In this document: piece after piece, positions 27,429 to 36,599 of the stretch
Position numbering within the stretch: the stretch's first letter is position 1
Layout of the letters: each line of letters opens with the position of its first letter
Source: Vibrio proteolyticus NBRC 13287
GTDB taxonomy: Bacteria > Pseudomonadota > Gammaproteobacteria > Enterobacterales > Vibrionaceae
Direction: 5' to 3'
DNA: 64,000 bases
Assembly: GCF_000467125.1 (NCBI RefSeq)
Contig: NZ_BATJ01000011.1
Coordinates: 62,001 to 126,000, forward strand
Translations under genes and position numbers: made by a program
The notes under the pieces: model-generated
Databases searched by the model: none
Told to the model about the DNA's origin: nothing
Seen by the model: the letters and a program-made list of their open reading frames with translations, nothing else

Positions 27429-27538
27429 GTGACCCTTATTAAGCCGAGGGTCACCTAGCCAACTGACGTTGTTAGTGAACCTTACATTTGTTCACACTTA
27501 TACATAGCCAATCACGCTCATTGTGATTGGCTTTTTTT
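27429..27538 (+). ncRNA. qrr: Qrr quorum-regulatory small RNA
   Basis: About 110 nt. Hairpin 1: GTGACCC (27429-27435) with GGGTCAC (27448-27454). Next the conserved single-stranded Qrr core at 27455-27479, containing AACTGACGTTGTTAG. GTGAAC and GTTCAC can pair in the next segment. Terminator: AGCCAATCAC, loop GCTCATT, GTGATTGGCT and seven T, ending at 27538. Known Qrr RNAs use Hfq to pair with luxR/hapR, luxO, aphA and other messages at low cell density, and are made from sigma-54 promoters by phosphorylated LuxO. Both are visible upstream. luxOU is not in the window, so it is probably not Qrr1; the copy number cannot be assigned. Confidence 0.93.
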
Positions 27539-27559
27539 CTATTTGGCCTCCCTACTTGC

Positions 27560-29083
27560 TTATTCGTCGCCCTGACAATGGCTGTAGCAGCTTGGTTTAC
27601 GAGGGCAGACCGCTCCACGCGAGCAAATCACCCGAGCATCGTTGGCGATACCGCGCTCTATCCACTTGATATTGAGGATCTTGGCAATGGTAATAAACTC
27701 TTTACGAATGTGAGGCGGAATCGTTGCCGTGCCGCCGTGCGATACGCAGAGTTGTTTCAAGTCTTCCGCAATTTCCAATGAGTTTCCACCCTGTGCGTCA
27801 ATCGCTGGGTTGAGATCGATCCCCGCACACAGCACCCGGTTGTTGCCCGCGGGATCGGTCATATTGACCGACTCACAGCAATAAATTCTCGGCTCGTCGC
27901 CAACGTTGAGAATGGATATTTGTGCCGAGCTGCCTGGCTGAGGCTCAGAGAGGCGACGGAAAACGGCCCAGTGTTGACACGGGTCGTTCACCTTACGCAT
28001 GTTTCCCCAAGGCAATGGAATACCATTACCCCGATAAACCGCTTTCAGCTTGTTTTGACCGTACGCATCAAAATAATGCCAGTGTGGGTAAGGGGAGACC
28101 ACGGTCATCCGTCGCATCGCAACCGAAGGCGAGACTCCGGCTTTGGTATGCACATCAATTTCATAGCCGTTGCGATCCAGTAATTGGCGAAACGGTACTT
28201 TCGGGCACAACAGGGCGCCCGCGAAAAAGCTTGACTCGAAATCTCGCCACGCCTGCAAAATATCCTGTGAATTGAGTTCAGAGGTTTGTGGGGCGGTATT
28301 GGCGTCCTCCCAGCTGTTGGTGTGACCGACAGACAGCACATTCTTCAGCCCGTCACGACTGTGCAACACGCAATGGCCAATGTACACCGCCAGATCGTAT
28401 TTCAGCCGGGTTGGGTAATCGCGCAGGATTTCGTTGAGGTAAATCGTGCCCGGTGGTTCAAAAAAGGAGGTAATCAACTGTTTGGCGCTGACCCCCAGTT
28501 CATCAACCACGTCTTCTGGCGTCCGACTGGTCCAGCGGATAGTCAGTCCCAGGCTTTTGGCAATATCAATGATGTCTTCAACTGATAGATTGAGTCGTTT
28601 CAGACCCACTTCTTCCGCCGCCCGCTCCAAATCCGGAAAATGGTTCTGGTTATTTTCCTGATGCGCCCGAATCAGCAGGTGGGCAAACTGACGCCCGGTA
28701 ATACCGGTCTGGGAGAGCATTTCTGGAATGGCAATTTGCAGAATGTCGTTGGAGAACAAAAAGCTTGGTTCAAGTGCCATACCGCTGATCCCGCCTCGAT
28801 TGCCTTTGTCAGGGGTAATCGCAGACTGCTCTGGCTCGTCGTCTAAGAACCAGGCAGGATCTTTTTGGAATACTTCGGCGATCACCTCCAGCATATCAAC
28901 GCTGGGAACTCGTTTCCCCCGCTCAATCATCGACAGGTAAGAGACCGATGGCGCGTACTCAGGGTTAACCCGTATGCATCTCGCGGAGAGATCTTCCATG
29001 GTTAAGTGATTGCGTTTTCTAAGGTTTCTAATTTTTGTCCCTAAAAAATGGGACTGACGAACCAGGCTTTTTGACAGCGACAT
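27560..29083 (-). CDS. XRE-family regulator with DUF3612-like region and C-terminal Cys cluster
   Basis: 507 residues. N-terminal XRE helix-turn-helix about 12-72 (LGTKIRNLRKRNHLTMEDLS, SYLSMIERGKRVPS). The long remainder recalls the ScfR/RamB type of XRE-IrrE-like regulators of short-chain fatty acid use. At residues 228-241, KYDLAVYIGHCVLH aligns with the zincin pattern (LAHExGHxxLH) but lacks the first His and the Glu, so it should not be a protease. The C terminus has four cysteines in CX5CX5CX3C (487, 493, 499, 503), a likely metal or redox site. It is divergent from the unknown gene at 29276 and close to ppsR/ppsA. DUF3612 is from memory. Confidence 0.8.
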   Translation of the reverse strand: MSLSKSLVRQSHFLGTKIRNLRKRNHLTMEDLSARCIRVNPEYAPSVSYLSMIERGKRVPSVDMLEVIAEVFQKDPAWFLDDEPEQSAITPDKGNRGGISGMALEPSFLFSNDILQIAIPEMLSQTGITGRQFAHLLIRAHQENNQNHFPDLERAAEEVGLKRLNLSVEDIIDIAKSLGLTIRWTSRTPEDVVDELGVSAKQLITSFFEPPGTIYLNEILRDYPTRLKYDLAVYIGHCVLHSRDGLKNVLSVGHTNSWEDANTAPQTSELNSQDILQAWRDFESSFFAGALLCPKVPFRQLLDRNGYEIDVHTKAGVSPSVAMRRMTVVSPYPHWHYFDAYGQNKLKAVYRGNGIPLPWGNMRKVNDPCQHWAVFRRLSEPQPGSSAQISILNVGDEPRIYCCESVNMTDPAGNNRVLCAGIDLNPAIDAQGGNSLEIAEDLKQLCVSHGGTATIPPHIRKEFITIAKILNIKWIERGIANDARVICSRGAVCPRKPSCYSHCQGDE

Positions 29084-29275
29084 TTTGTAAAATTCACATT
29101 GTAAAATTTTTGTTGTGAAATTGTAGTCAAAATTCCGCTAGTCTACCAAGTAAGCAAGGTCACAAATTCGCCACGGAATGAAACACGAGTTTGGAATATT
29201 TGCTCTAGGACAGATTTTTTTGCAGCAGTCACCACCCGTTACAAAGGAAGGGCTGGTCGGAGAGAGGGAAAGACT

Positions 29276-29851
29276 ATGAATATGCTGACATTCGATAAAA
29301 ACGAAATCCAAAAACAACAAAAGCCATTTATCGCTGAAGCCGTCTTTGCCGTCGAGACGATCAGCGCTCACGAGCAGATGGAAAAACAGAAAAAATCCAA
29401 GCAACTGCTGGATCGTCTGTTCCCGCTGGAAGCCGGTTCGCATCAGGACGTTACCTGTTATGTTATCGACTACTGCCACGTGATGGCGTATTTCAAAGAC
29501 GGCCGCCACAGTGGCTTGAAGCACCCCAAGCAATTTGTGGCTTATACCGGCGGCAAAGAAGAGCCCAAGTCAATTCTGTTCCGCGATGGCAGTGGTAGTC
29601 ATGTTGAAGTGATGTTTGGTTGCCACAAAGGCACTGGCTGTGTGGAGTTGATTGATATTGACGACATTCAGTTGGAAACGTGCACCACGCTCGCTCAGAC
29701 TTGCAATGAGACCCCGCTGGCGGCGATGCGTCACTGGATCAGCCTGGTGAAAGGCGATGAGAAAGGCAAACCGCACGCGTGCAGTGAAGATAAAGAGTAC
29801 ACCGCTAAAAATGGTGACGATTATCATCTCGATTACTGCTACCACCTGTAA
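29276..29851 (+). CDS. Cys/His-rich protein of unknown function
   Basis: 191 residues, soluble, no signal peptide. Charged N terminus (residues 1-45), then a domain with nine or so cysteines and many histidines: VTCYVIDYCHVMAYFKDGRH, FGCHKGTGCVELIDIDD, LETCTTLAQTC and the C-terminal DYHLDYCYHL. Such a pattern suggests metal binding. A strong GGAGAGAGGGAAAG site precedes the ATG and a terminator follows, so it is a complete one-gene unit, divergent from the XRE regulator that probably controls it. I do not recognise the family. Confidence 0.75.
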   Translation: MNMLTFDKNEIQKQQKPFIAEAVFAVETISAHEQMEKQKKSKQLLDRLFPLEAGSHQDVTCYVIDYCHVMAYFKDGRHSGLKHPKQFVAYTGGKEEPKSILFRDGSGSHVEVMFGCHKGTGCVELIDIDDIQLETCTTLAQTCNETPLAAMRHWISLVKGDEKGKPHACSEDKEYTAKNGDDYHLDYCYHL

Positions 29852-29868
29852 TGGGCGGGAGCACCACC

Positions 29869-29897
29869 AAAAGCCAGCCTTGTGTGCTGGCTTTTTT
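29869..29897. terminator. Terminator between the unknown gene and convergent ppsR
   Basis: AAAAGCCAGC, loop, GCTGGCTTTTTT, with a T run on the plus strand and A run on the left giving activity in both directions. Confidence 0.85.
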
Positions 29898-29909
29898 GTG
29901 GGCGCGAGT

Positions 29910-30743
29910 TCAGAACAGGCGCCGTTTTAGCCCGGCTTTTTCGAGAATGCGGGTGGAGATTTCTTCAACCGACAATGAGGAAGTATTGATATACGGGATC
30001 GCCTCACGACGGAACAGAGCTTCAACGGTGTGAAGTTCGAGTTTGCACTGCTCCGTGCTGGCGTAATCGCTGCCGGAAAGGCGGTTTTCACGGATTTCAG
30101 TCAGTCGCTCCGGATCGATGGTCAGGCCGAACAGCTTGTGACGGTACACTTCGAACTCCGGCAACAGACGCAGTGATTTGACGTCTTCGGCAATAAACGG
30201 GTAGTTCACCACCCGCAGACCAAACTGCATCGCCATGTACAAACTGGTTGGTGTTTTGCCGCTGCGGGAGACCCCAAGCAGAATGATGTCGGCGTGCTCC
30301 ATGCCCTTGAGGGTGATGCCATCGTCGTGCGCCAGGGTGTATTCGATGGCGGCGATACGGTCAAAGTAAGTGTCTGAGTCTTTACCGACACTGCGTGAGC
30401 GTTGCAGTTTGGGTCGGGGAGGCATCTGAATGTCTTCCTGCACTTTCTGCACAATGCTTTCCAGTACGTCGTAGCTGTGGGCGGGGGCCTGAAGCAATTT
30501 ACGCCGGACATCGGGCACCACAATCGAAAAGAACACCAGCGGTTTATGACCGGACTGGCGGTAGGAGTGTTCAATGGCTTTGACTACATCGTCGGCGCGA
30601 TCTTCGCTGTCGACAAACGGAAAGGTTTTTTCGTTGGTGTTGACCGGGAACTGACCCAGTACAACATGCCCTAATGTTTCACATGTAATCGCGGTTCCGT
30701 CAGAAACATAGAACACATCACGACTTTGAGTATCTGTTTGCAT
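29910..30743 (-). CDS. ppsR: PEP synthase regulatory protein (bifunctional kinase/pyrophosphorylase)
   Basis: 277-residue DUF299 protein that inactivates PEP synthase by ADP-dependent phosphorylation of a Thr next to its catalytic His and reactivates it by phosphorolysis. The P-loop-like [18 protein letters not shown] is near residue 155. The N terminus [16 protein letters not shown] is typical. It is divergent from ppsA, the usual arrangement, sharing a 177-bp promoter region. Confidence 0.94.
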   Translation of the reverse strand: MQTDTQSRDVFYVSDGTAITCETLGHVVLGQFPVNTNEKTFPFVDSEDRADDVVKAIEHSYRQSGHKPLVFFSIVVPDVRRKLLQAPAHSYDVLESIVQKVQEDIQMPPRPKLQRSRSVGKDSDTYFDRIAAIEYTLAHDDGITLKGMEHADIILLGVSRSGKTPTSLYMAMQFGLRVVNYPFIAEDVKSLRLLPEFEVYRHKLFGLTIDPERLTEIRENRLSGSDYASTEQCKLELHTVEALFRREAIPYINTSSLSVEEISTRILEKAGLKRRLF

Positions 30744-30920
30744 TTTTGTTTAAAGTTTAAAAATCTTTTGAGTAGGATGTAACACATAATACAGATAATA
30801 AAACCCGGCGTTCAATTACGTCCCCCACAGCTTTAAACATTCTTTGTGAATTTTTTTCAGCTCGTACGTAATCGTTTGCCTTTAGTCCCTACAAAAGCTG
30901 CAATGTTTCTGGAGAAAGAC

Positions 30921-33293
30921 ATGCAAAAGAACACCCTCTGGTTCAATAGCCTATCCATGGAAGATGTCGATAAGGTCGGCGGTAAAAATGCGTCACTCGG
31001 CGAAATGGTCTCTAATCTGGCCAATGCCGGTGTGTCGGTACCCAACGGTTTTGCGACAACCTCATACGCGTTTAACCAGTTCCTTGACCATGAAGGTCTG
31101 GACGAACGCATTCACTCGCTGCTGGATGAACTGGACGTTGATGATGTGGACGCTCTGCGTAAGACAGGTGCCACCATTCGTCAATGGGTATTAGAAGCCC
31201 CGTTCCCTGCTGATCTTGAGCAGGATATCCGCGACAACTACGTTACTCTGATTGAAGGTAACACTGAGCTTTCAGTAGCAGTGCGTTCATCTGCGACCGC
31301 TGAAGACTTACCAGACGCTTCGTTTGCTGGTCAGCAGGAAACGTTTCTGAACGTCAAAGGCATCGACGCGGTGCTGGAAGCGACCAAACACGTTTATGCC
31401 TCTTTGTTTAATGACCGCGCTATTTCTTACCGGGTGCACCAGGGGTTTGATCACCGTGGTATTTCCCTATCGGCCGGTATTCAACGTATGGTGCGCTCTG
31501 ACAAGGCCTCTTCAGGTGTGATGTTCACACTGGATACAGAGTCGGGCTTTGATCAGGTTGTCTTCATTACTTCTGCCTGGGGTCTGGGCGAAATGGTGGT
31601 GCAAGGGGCGGTGAACCCAGATGAATTCTACGTCCACAAGCCGATGCTGGAAGCCGGTCAGCACCCGATCGTTAAGAAGACGTTTGGGTCTAAGCTGACC
31701 AAGATGATTTACGCCAACAGCCAGGAAATTGGTAAACAGGTAGAAATCATCGATACCTCGGCCCAAGAGCGGAACCAGTTCTCGCTCAACGATGACGAGA
31801 TCAAAGAGCTGGCCAAACAGGCAATGATCATTGAGAAGCACTATCAGCGTCCGATGGACATCGAGTGGGCGAAAGACGGCATCGATGGCAAGTTATACAT
31901 CGTTCAGGCGCGCCCTGAGACGGTCATGTCGCAAAGTGAACAGAATGTGATCGAGCGCTATGAGCTGAACAACAAGGCGGACGTGCTGGTCGAAGGCCGA
32001 GCAATCGGACAGCGTATCGGCAGCGGTGCTGTGCGTCTGGTGGATTCACTGGATCAGATGTCATTGGTTCAGGAAGGGGACGTGCTGGTCACGGACATGA
32101 CGGACCCGGACTGGGAACCGGTCATGAAGAAAGCGTCGGCCATTGTCACCAACCGTGGTGGGCGTACCTGTCATGCGGCGATCATCGCGCGTGAATTGGG
32201 CATTCCGGCCATCGTTGGTTGTGGCAATGCAACAGACAGTCTGACCGACGGTACCACAGTGACCGTGTCTTGTGCGGAAGGGGAAACCGGTTATGTTTAC
32301 CAGGGTGAGCTGGCGTTTGAAATTAAGCGCTCTGCTGTGGATGAACTGCCATTGCTGCCCACCAAAGTGATGATGAACGTTGGCAACCCGGATCGTGCGT
32401 TCGACTTCGCTCAGATTCCGAACGAAGGTGTTGGTCTGGCACGTCTTGAATTCATCATCAATAAGATGATTGGTATTCACCCGAAAGCGTTGTTGAACTT
32501 TGATGCACAAAGCGATGAGCTGAAAGCGGAAATTACCCAGCGCATTCGTGGTTATCAAGATCCGATCGACTTTTACGTCAGCAAACTGACCGAAGGCATT
32601 GCTACGATTGCAGCGGCATTCTGGCCGAAACGCGTGATTGTGCGTATGTCGGACTTTAAGTCAAACGAATACAGCAACTTGGTGGGTGGGCAGCACTACG
32701 AACCACACGAAGAGAACCCAATGCTGGGCTTCCGTGGTGCGTCGCGTTACATCTCTCCGATATTTGAAGACTGTTTTGAGTTGGAAACTCAGGCCATCAA
32801 GCGTGTGCGCTATGAAATGGGTTTGAAAAACGTCGAGATCATGATCCCATTTGTTCGCACACCAAGCGAAGCGGCGTCGGTTATCGACCTGCTGGCGAAG
32901 TTTGATTTGCGTCGCGGCGACCAGGGGCTGAAAGTGATCATGATGTGTGAGTTACCATCCAATGCGGTCCTGGCAGATGAGTTCCTCAAGTATTTTGATG
33001 GTTTTTCTATCGGCTCAAATGACATGACCCAACTGACCCTTGGTCTTGACCGTGACTCTGGTGACGTGGCGCATTTGTTTGATGAACGCAACCCTGCCGT
33101 GAAAGCCATGCTGAAAATGGCCATTGACGCGGCGACCAAAGCCGGCAAATACGTGGGTATTTGTGGTCAGGGGCCATCGGATCACGATGATTTGGCCGAA
33201 TGGCTGATGGAGCAGGGCATCAGCTCAGTCTCACTCAACCCAGACACGGTGATCGATACCTGGCTCAAACTTGGTAACGTCAGCGGCAAATAG
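30921..33293 (+). CDS. ppsA: Phosphoenolpyruvate synthase
   Basis: Makes PEP from pyruvate and ATP for gluconeogenesis. 790 residues from the ATG at 30921, preceded by GGAGA; the frame opens 25 codons earlier without support. Order of parts: N-terminal ATP-grasp-like domain ([11 protein letters not shown]), central phosphohistidine domain with [18 protein letters not shown] (His near 418, with the regulatory Thr just before it), C-terminal PEP/pyruvate-binding barrel ending with [20 protein letters not shown] and [10 protein letters not shown] strong terminator follows. Confidence 0.97.
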   Translation: MQKNTLWFNSLSMEDVDKVGGKNASLGEMVSNLANAGVSVPNGFATTSYAFNQFLDHEGLDERIHSLLDELDVDDVDALRKTGATIRQWVLEAPFPADLEQDIRDNYVTLIEGNTELSVAVRSSATAEDLPDASFAGQQETFLNVKGIDAVLEATKHVYASLFNDRAISYRVHQGFDHRGISLSAGIQRMVRSDKASSGVMFTLDTESGFDQVVFITSAWGLGEMVVQGAVNPDEFYVHKPMLEAGQHPIVKKTFGSKLTKMIYANSQEIGKQVEIIDTSAQERNQFSLNDDEIKELAKQAMIIEKHYQRPMDIEWAKDGIDGKLYIVQARPETVMSQSEQNVIERYELNNKADVLVEGRAIGQRIGSGAVRLVDSLDQMSLVQEGDVLVTDMTDPDWEPVMKKASAIVTNRGGRTCHAAIIARELGIPAIVGCGNATDSLTDGTTVTVSCAEGETGYVYQGELAFEIKRSAVDELPLLPTKVMMNVGNPDRAFDFAQIPNEGVGLARLEFIINKMIGIHPKALLNFDAQSDELKAEITQRIRGYQDPIDFYVSKLTEGIATIAAAFWPKRVIVRMSDFKSNEYSNLVGGQHYEPHEENPMLGFRGASRYISPIFEDCFELETQAIKRVRYEMGLKNVEIMIPFVRTPSEAASVIDLLAKFDLRRGDQGLKVIMMCELPSNAVLADEFLKYFDGFSIGSNDMTQLTLGLDRDSGDVAHLFDERNPAVKAMLKMAIDAATKAGKYVGICGQGPSDHDDLAEWLMEQGISSVSLNPDTVIDTWLKLGNVSGK

Positions 33294-33308
33294 TGTTGTA
33301 TACGCATA

Positions 33309-33336
33309 CAAAAGCGCCCTCCGGGGCGCTTTTTTT
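33309..33336. terminator. Terminator of ppsA (and convergent AraC operon)
   Basis: AAAGCGCC, loop CTCCG, GGCGCTTT with a seven-T run. Confidence 0.9.
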
Positions 33337-33344
33337 GTGTCGGG

Positions 33345-34109
33345 CTACTTAGGTGCACCTATGTGCAGGCAGCGGCGGGCGTAGTGTTTCGGCGTGATAT
33401 TGGCCAGAGCACGAAACTCACGGGTCATGTGGGCCTGATCAGCGAATCCCAGATCTGCGGCTAAATCGGCCAGTGGCGTTGAGGGGGAGTGTTTGAGCTG
33501 TTCGAGAGCCTGTTTGACCCGAATCAGCCGCTGATAATATTTGGGTGTCATGCCCATCCAGGTTTGAAAATGGCGCTCTATCTGACGCAGTCCGACCGTT
33601 GCCGGCGCGCTTGGGTTTGAGTGCGCATGCTGGACCAAGCGAACAACCTGTTTACGTTCGTCGCCATCGTGGACGAAGTGCTGCTGTGCATACTGGTACA
33701 GAACACGGAGGCGGCCATTGTGGCCTTGGCAGTGGCGCATTTGTTCAAACAAGGGGCTGAGCCGTGTGTGGATGTCGGGCTCCTGTTCGCTGCGAACAGG
33801 CTGCTCGAAGCGTTTGCCGAGGCATTGATACCCCATCGCCGGATAAAAGCGGATACCAGCCATCAGCGTACCGGCAGGCAGAATGACCGTCTGAGCTTTG
33901 AGGCTGACCGGCAGCAATACGATGCCCGGAGCGTGCCACGCATCGGCAAAAAAGACGTCAGCGCCAAAATTGAACAGCACGCCGCTGCCGGCATCACCGA
34001 ACAGCAGCTTGTCAATCGGTTCATCATGTTCTGAAGATACGTAAACAGACCATATTCCCTGAATATGGTCTGCGGTGCGGCCCTGAGGCTGATACAGTCT
34101 GAAATCCAT
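33345..34109 (-). CDS. AraC-family transcriptional regulator
   Basis: 254 residues. The N-terminal part has a DUF6597-like sensor segment (GRTADHIQGIWSVYVSSEHD), and the C-terminal AraC double helix-turn-helix covers about 150-250 (LADLAADLGFADQAHMTREF, RALANITPKHYARR). It is the second gene of an operon, 12 bp after the AhpD-like gene, so it probably senses or controls the same stress. Ligand unknown. Confidence 0.88.
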   Translation of the reverse strand: MDFRLYQPQGRTADHIQGIWSVYVSSEHDEPIDKLLFGDAGSGVLFNFGADVFFADAWHAPGIVLLPVSLKAQTVILPAGTLMAGIRFYPAMGYQCLGKRFEQPVRSEQEPDIHTRLSPLFEQMRHCQGHNGRLRVLYQYAQQHFVHDGDERKQVVRLVQHAHSNPSAPATVGLRQIERHFQTWMGMTPKYYQRLIRVKQALEQLKHSPSTPLADLAADLGFADQAHMTREFRALANITPKHYARRCLHIGAPK

Positions 34110-34121
34110 GCGTTGCTTGAG

Positions 34122-34580
34122 TTACTCCGGTCGGTAGCGGCCCACTTGTGGCTTGAAGACTTTGACAATACGATTCCAACTATTGATGGCATTAATGGCA
34201 ATTGTCAAATCCACCAGGGCGTGCGGACCAAAACAATCTAATACCTGTTGGTATTCGTCGTCGCTGACGATTGAGCCTGCCGTTAGATGTTCTGCCCAGC
34301 CAAGAGCGGTGCGTTCCTGCTCGTCGTACATGGGCATATCCCGCCACGCGTTCAAGCCAAAGATCCGCTCCGCCTGTTCCCCGTATTTCAATGCGTCTTT
34401 ACTGTGCATATCAATACAAAAGGCGCACTGATTGATCTGTGAGACTCTGAGTTTAACCAATTCCCAGATCCGGACAGACATGGTTTCCGACGCCTCGAAC
34501 TGGCGACGGAAGTAGCTTTCCTGTTGCATCAGTATGTCCATCGCTTGCGGAGCGGTATTGTAGTAATCCAGTCGTTTCAT
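34122..34580 (-). CDS. Carboxymuconolactone decarboxylase/AhpD-like peroxidase
   Basis: 152 residues, all-helical AhpD-like fold. The redox motif INQCAFCIDMHSKDA holds Cys52, Cys55 and His59, the CxxC-xxx-H set of alkylhydroperoxidases. GWAEHLTAGSIVSDDEYQ is a typical family segment. It could act as a peroxidase or detoxify another oxidant. It leads an operon with the AraC gene and faces the LuxR-type gene. Confidence 0.9.
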   Translation of the reverse strand: MKRLDYYNTAPQAMDILMQQESYFRRQFEASETMSVRIWELVKLRVSQINQCAFCIDMHSKDALKYGEQAERIFGLNAWRDMPMYDEQERTALGWAEHLTAGSIVSDDEYQQVLDCFGPHALVDLTIAINAINSWNRIVKVFKPQVGRYRPE

Positions 34581-34778
34581 GCTGCTATCTCCTTGCTGAA
34601 GTGAGTCTCTACGATAATCTGGCGTAAACGGGGAATATTGAAGATTTCCGACATTGGTAACAAAGTGCTTGATATCGGAGAAAGCGCCGCTTGCCCCGGG
34701 TTGGCTATCCAGCCATTGTCTGAGCGTAAAATTAGGGTAAGCTCAGAGGTCTGTTCCCTGTGTAATCCTGAGGTAATC

Positions 34779-35594
34779 ATGATCGCTTCCGCTGAATACG
34801 CCGATATTGCCGAGGTGGTGAAAGCGCTCCATACACCGCAATTTACCTCGCGGCTGATAGCTTGGTTGCAGGCTCAGATCACGTTTGACTGCGCTGTGAT
34901 CCTGGGATACCGACAGGGCAAACACCCTATCTACCTGTATGACTCGATCCCGTCACAACGCGAACTGCTGTTTCAGCGCTATCTGACCGATTCATTTCTT
35001 AAAGACCCGTTTTATCAGGCGATCCTAGACGGTTCCGCTCCCGGAGTTTACGGGCTGAATGATGTGGTGCCGGTGGCCGGGGAGTACCGGGATTATCAGC
35101 AAGAGTTTTATCGTCAGACTGGCTGGCAGGATGAACTGTGCGTCACGATTCAGTTGGACGAAGGTCGTTGGGTCGTGATTTATCTCGGCTTGCTACAACA
35201 TGGTCGTTTTAGCCTTGAGGGCCGGCAACGGTTGCAACACGGTTTCCGTCTTGTTGAAGCGCTATGCCATCAGCAATGGCAACAGCAAGCCTTTGTGCTG
35301 GCGGAGGCACCGCTGCACCAGCCAGGGATGGCATCGGCGTTGCAAGCGGCCCTCGCCAGTTTTGGGGCTGACAGGCTGACACAGCGGGAGCAGGAAGTCA
35401 CCGCGCTGTTGGTTCAGGGACTCGATTCCCAAGAGATTGCCGAGTCTCTTGGGATTGGTATCGGTACGGTCAAAAACCATCGTAAGCGCGTGTACGCGCA
35501 GCTCAATGTGCGGTCACTCAGTGAGCTATTTCAGCTGTTTCTCAATCATATGCTGGCGGCGTCATGGATGTGTGATCTCAAAGAACCAAAATAA
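34779..35594 (+). CDS. LuxR-type helix-turn-helix regulator
   Basis: 271 residues from the ATG at 34779, with GAGG 6 bases before. The C-terminal GerE/LuxR domain is clear (LTQREQEVTALLVQGLDSQE, IAESLGIGIGTVKNHRKRVY). The N-terminal about 190 residues do not show the acyl-homoserine-lactone pocket residues of LuxR, nor a receiver domain, so the signal is unknown. It is divergent from the AhpD/AraC operon. The frame extends upstream to 34638 without support. Confidence 0.85.
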   Translation: MIASAEYADIAEVVKALHTPQFTSRLIAWLQAQITFDCAVILGYRQGKHPIYLYDSIPSQRELLFQRYLTDSFLKDPFYQAILDGSAPGVYGLNDVVPVAGEYRDYQQEFYRQTGWQDELCVTIQLDEGRWVVIYLGLLQHGRFSLEGRQRLQHGFRLVEALCHQQWQQQAFVLAEAPLHQPGMASALQAALASFGADRLTQREQEVTALLVQGLDSQEIAESLGIGIGTVKNHRKRVYAQLNVRSLSELFQLFLNHMLAASWMCDLKEPK

Positions 35595-35807
35595 AGCTAT
35601 ACAATATGCGGTTTCTCTGTATACTGAGCCGCTGCTCTGATATAGAGAGCTGTTAATGCTACATCTAGTTAAAGTTACATCTCAGCAATGGTTCGGCTCT
35701 GCTCGTTACCTCTGCTGTGCCCTTTCGCTTTATTGAGACATTAAATAGCGTTTGTTTTCAGTAACCGTATCAGGCGATAAATTTTTTTAATACTCTCAGA
35801 GGTTATT

Positions 35808-36020
35808 ATGTCAAATTCAGTGACAGGTACAGTTAAATGGTTCAACGAAACTAAAGGTTTCGGTTTTATTTCTCAAGACAACGGTGGCAAAGACGTATTC
35901 GTACACTTCAGCTCAATCGTTTCTGAAGGTTTCAAAACTCTGGCTGAAGGTCAGAAAGTAACTTTCACTGTTGAGGAAGGCCAGAAAGGTCCTCAAGCTA
36001 GCAACGTTGTTGTAGGCTAA
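35808..36020 (+). CDS. cspA: Cold-shock protein, CspA family
   Basis: 70 residues, single OB-fold that binds RNA and single-stranded DNA. RNP1 is KGFGFIS and RNP2 is VFVHFSS. The upstream 213 bp hold no large gene; a long untranslated leader, as for E. coli cspA, is likely. AGAGG precedes the ATG. The codons are those of a highly expressed gene. Which Csp paralogue cannot be told; the symbol gives the family. Confidence 0.93.
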   Translation: MSNSVTGTVKWFNETKGFGFISQDNGGKDVFVHFSSIVSEGFKTLAEGQKVTFTVEEGQKGPQASNVVVG

Positions 36021-36036
36021 TTACTCAATTTATGAT

Positions 36037-36076
36037 AAACGGCCGGGGTTGGTAACAACCCCGGCCGTTTGTTTTT
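36037..36076 (+). terminator. Strong terminator of the cold-shock gene
   Basis: AAACGGCCGGGGTTG, loop GTAA, CAACCCCGGCCGTTT, then GTTTTT: a perfect 15-bp stem. Confidence 0.95.
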
Positions 36077-36361
36077 CCAGCACTGCCCCCTCTTAGTTTC
36101 GTACCTCTTTCAGCGTTTACGCGCGTTTTATTCCACTTGTTTTGAATAATCTGTCTCATCCTTAATGATTTGCCGAGATTTTCACTCCTAAGGCCTGTTT
36201 CGTGATACTGTAGATTAACGGCTGTTTCAGGGACTTTACCTTTATTCATGCTGAAAACGGGTATTTTCCGATATCAAAGGCAGCTTGGCGGCGTCGGAAG
36301 GCGACGCGGATACATATTCTAACAGGCCACGCTTTGGCTCACTCACGTCAGGAAGGTAGGT

Positions 36362-36508
36362 ATGTCACAAGGAAAAAAGACAACGAAAAAGAAACGCGAC
36401 AAGAACAGCGAAGCACGCGAATCGGCTGGCACAGTGCAACGCAAAGTACGCAGAAGAATCGAAGACATCATGGAACAGCGTGAGTTTGAGCGTCAGTTTG
36501 AACTGTAA
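36362..36508 (+). CDS. Small highly charged protein, 48 residues
   Basis: An ATG at 36362 after AGGAAGGTAGGT opens a 48-codon frame. The product is rich in Lys/Arg at the N terminus (SQGKKTTKKKRDKNSE) and ends in a charged helix (RRRIEDIMEQREFERQFEL). It recalls the short DUF3545/PA3496-like proteins of gamma-proteobacteria, but I am not certain. It lies just before tyrS with 91 bp between. The strong ribosome binding site is the best evidence that it is made. Confidence 0.6.
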   Translation: MSQGKKTTKKKRDKNSEARESAGTVQRKVRRRIEDIMEQREFERQFEL

Positions 36509-36599
36509 AGCCGGCTGATTGCAGTAATTGTCCCTATAGGGATATCGAGTCCGCTGCTCAATCTGGTTAGTCTGTGAAAAAATACACACAGGCGGAACC

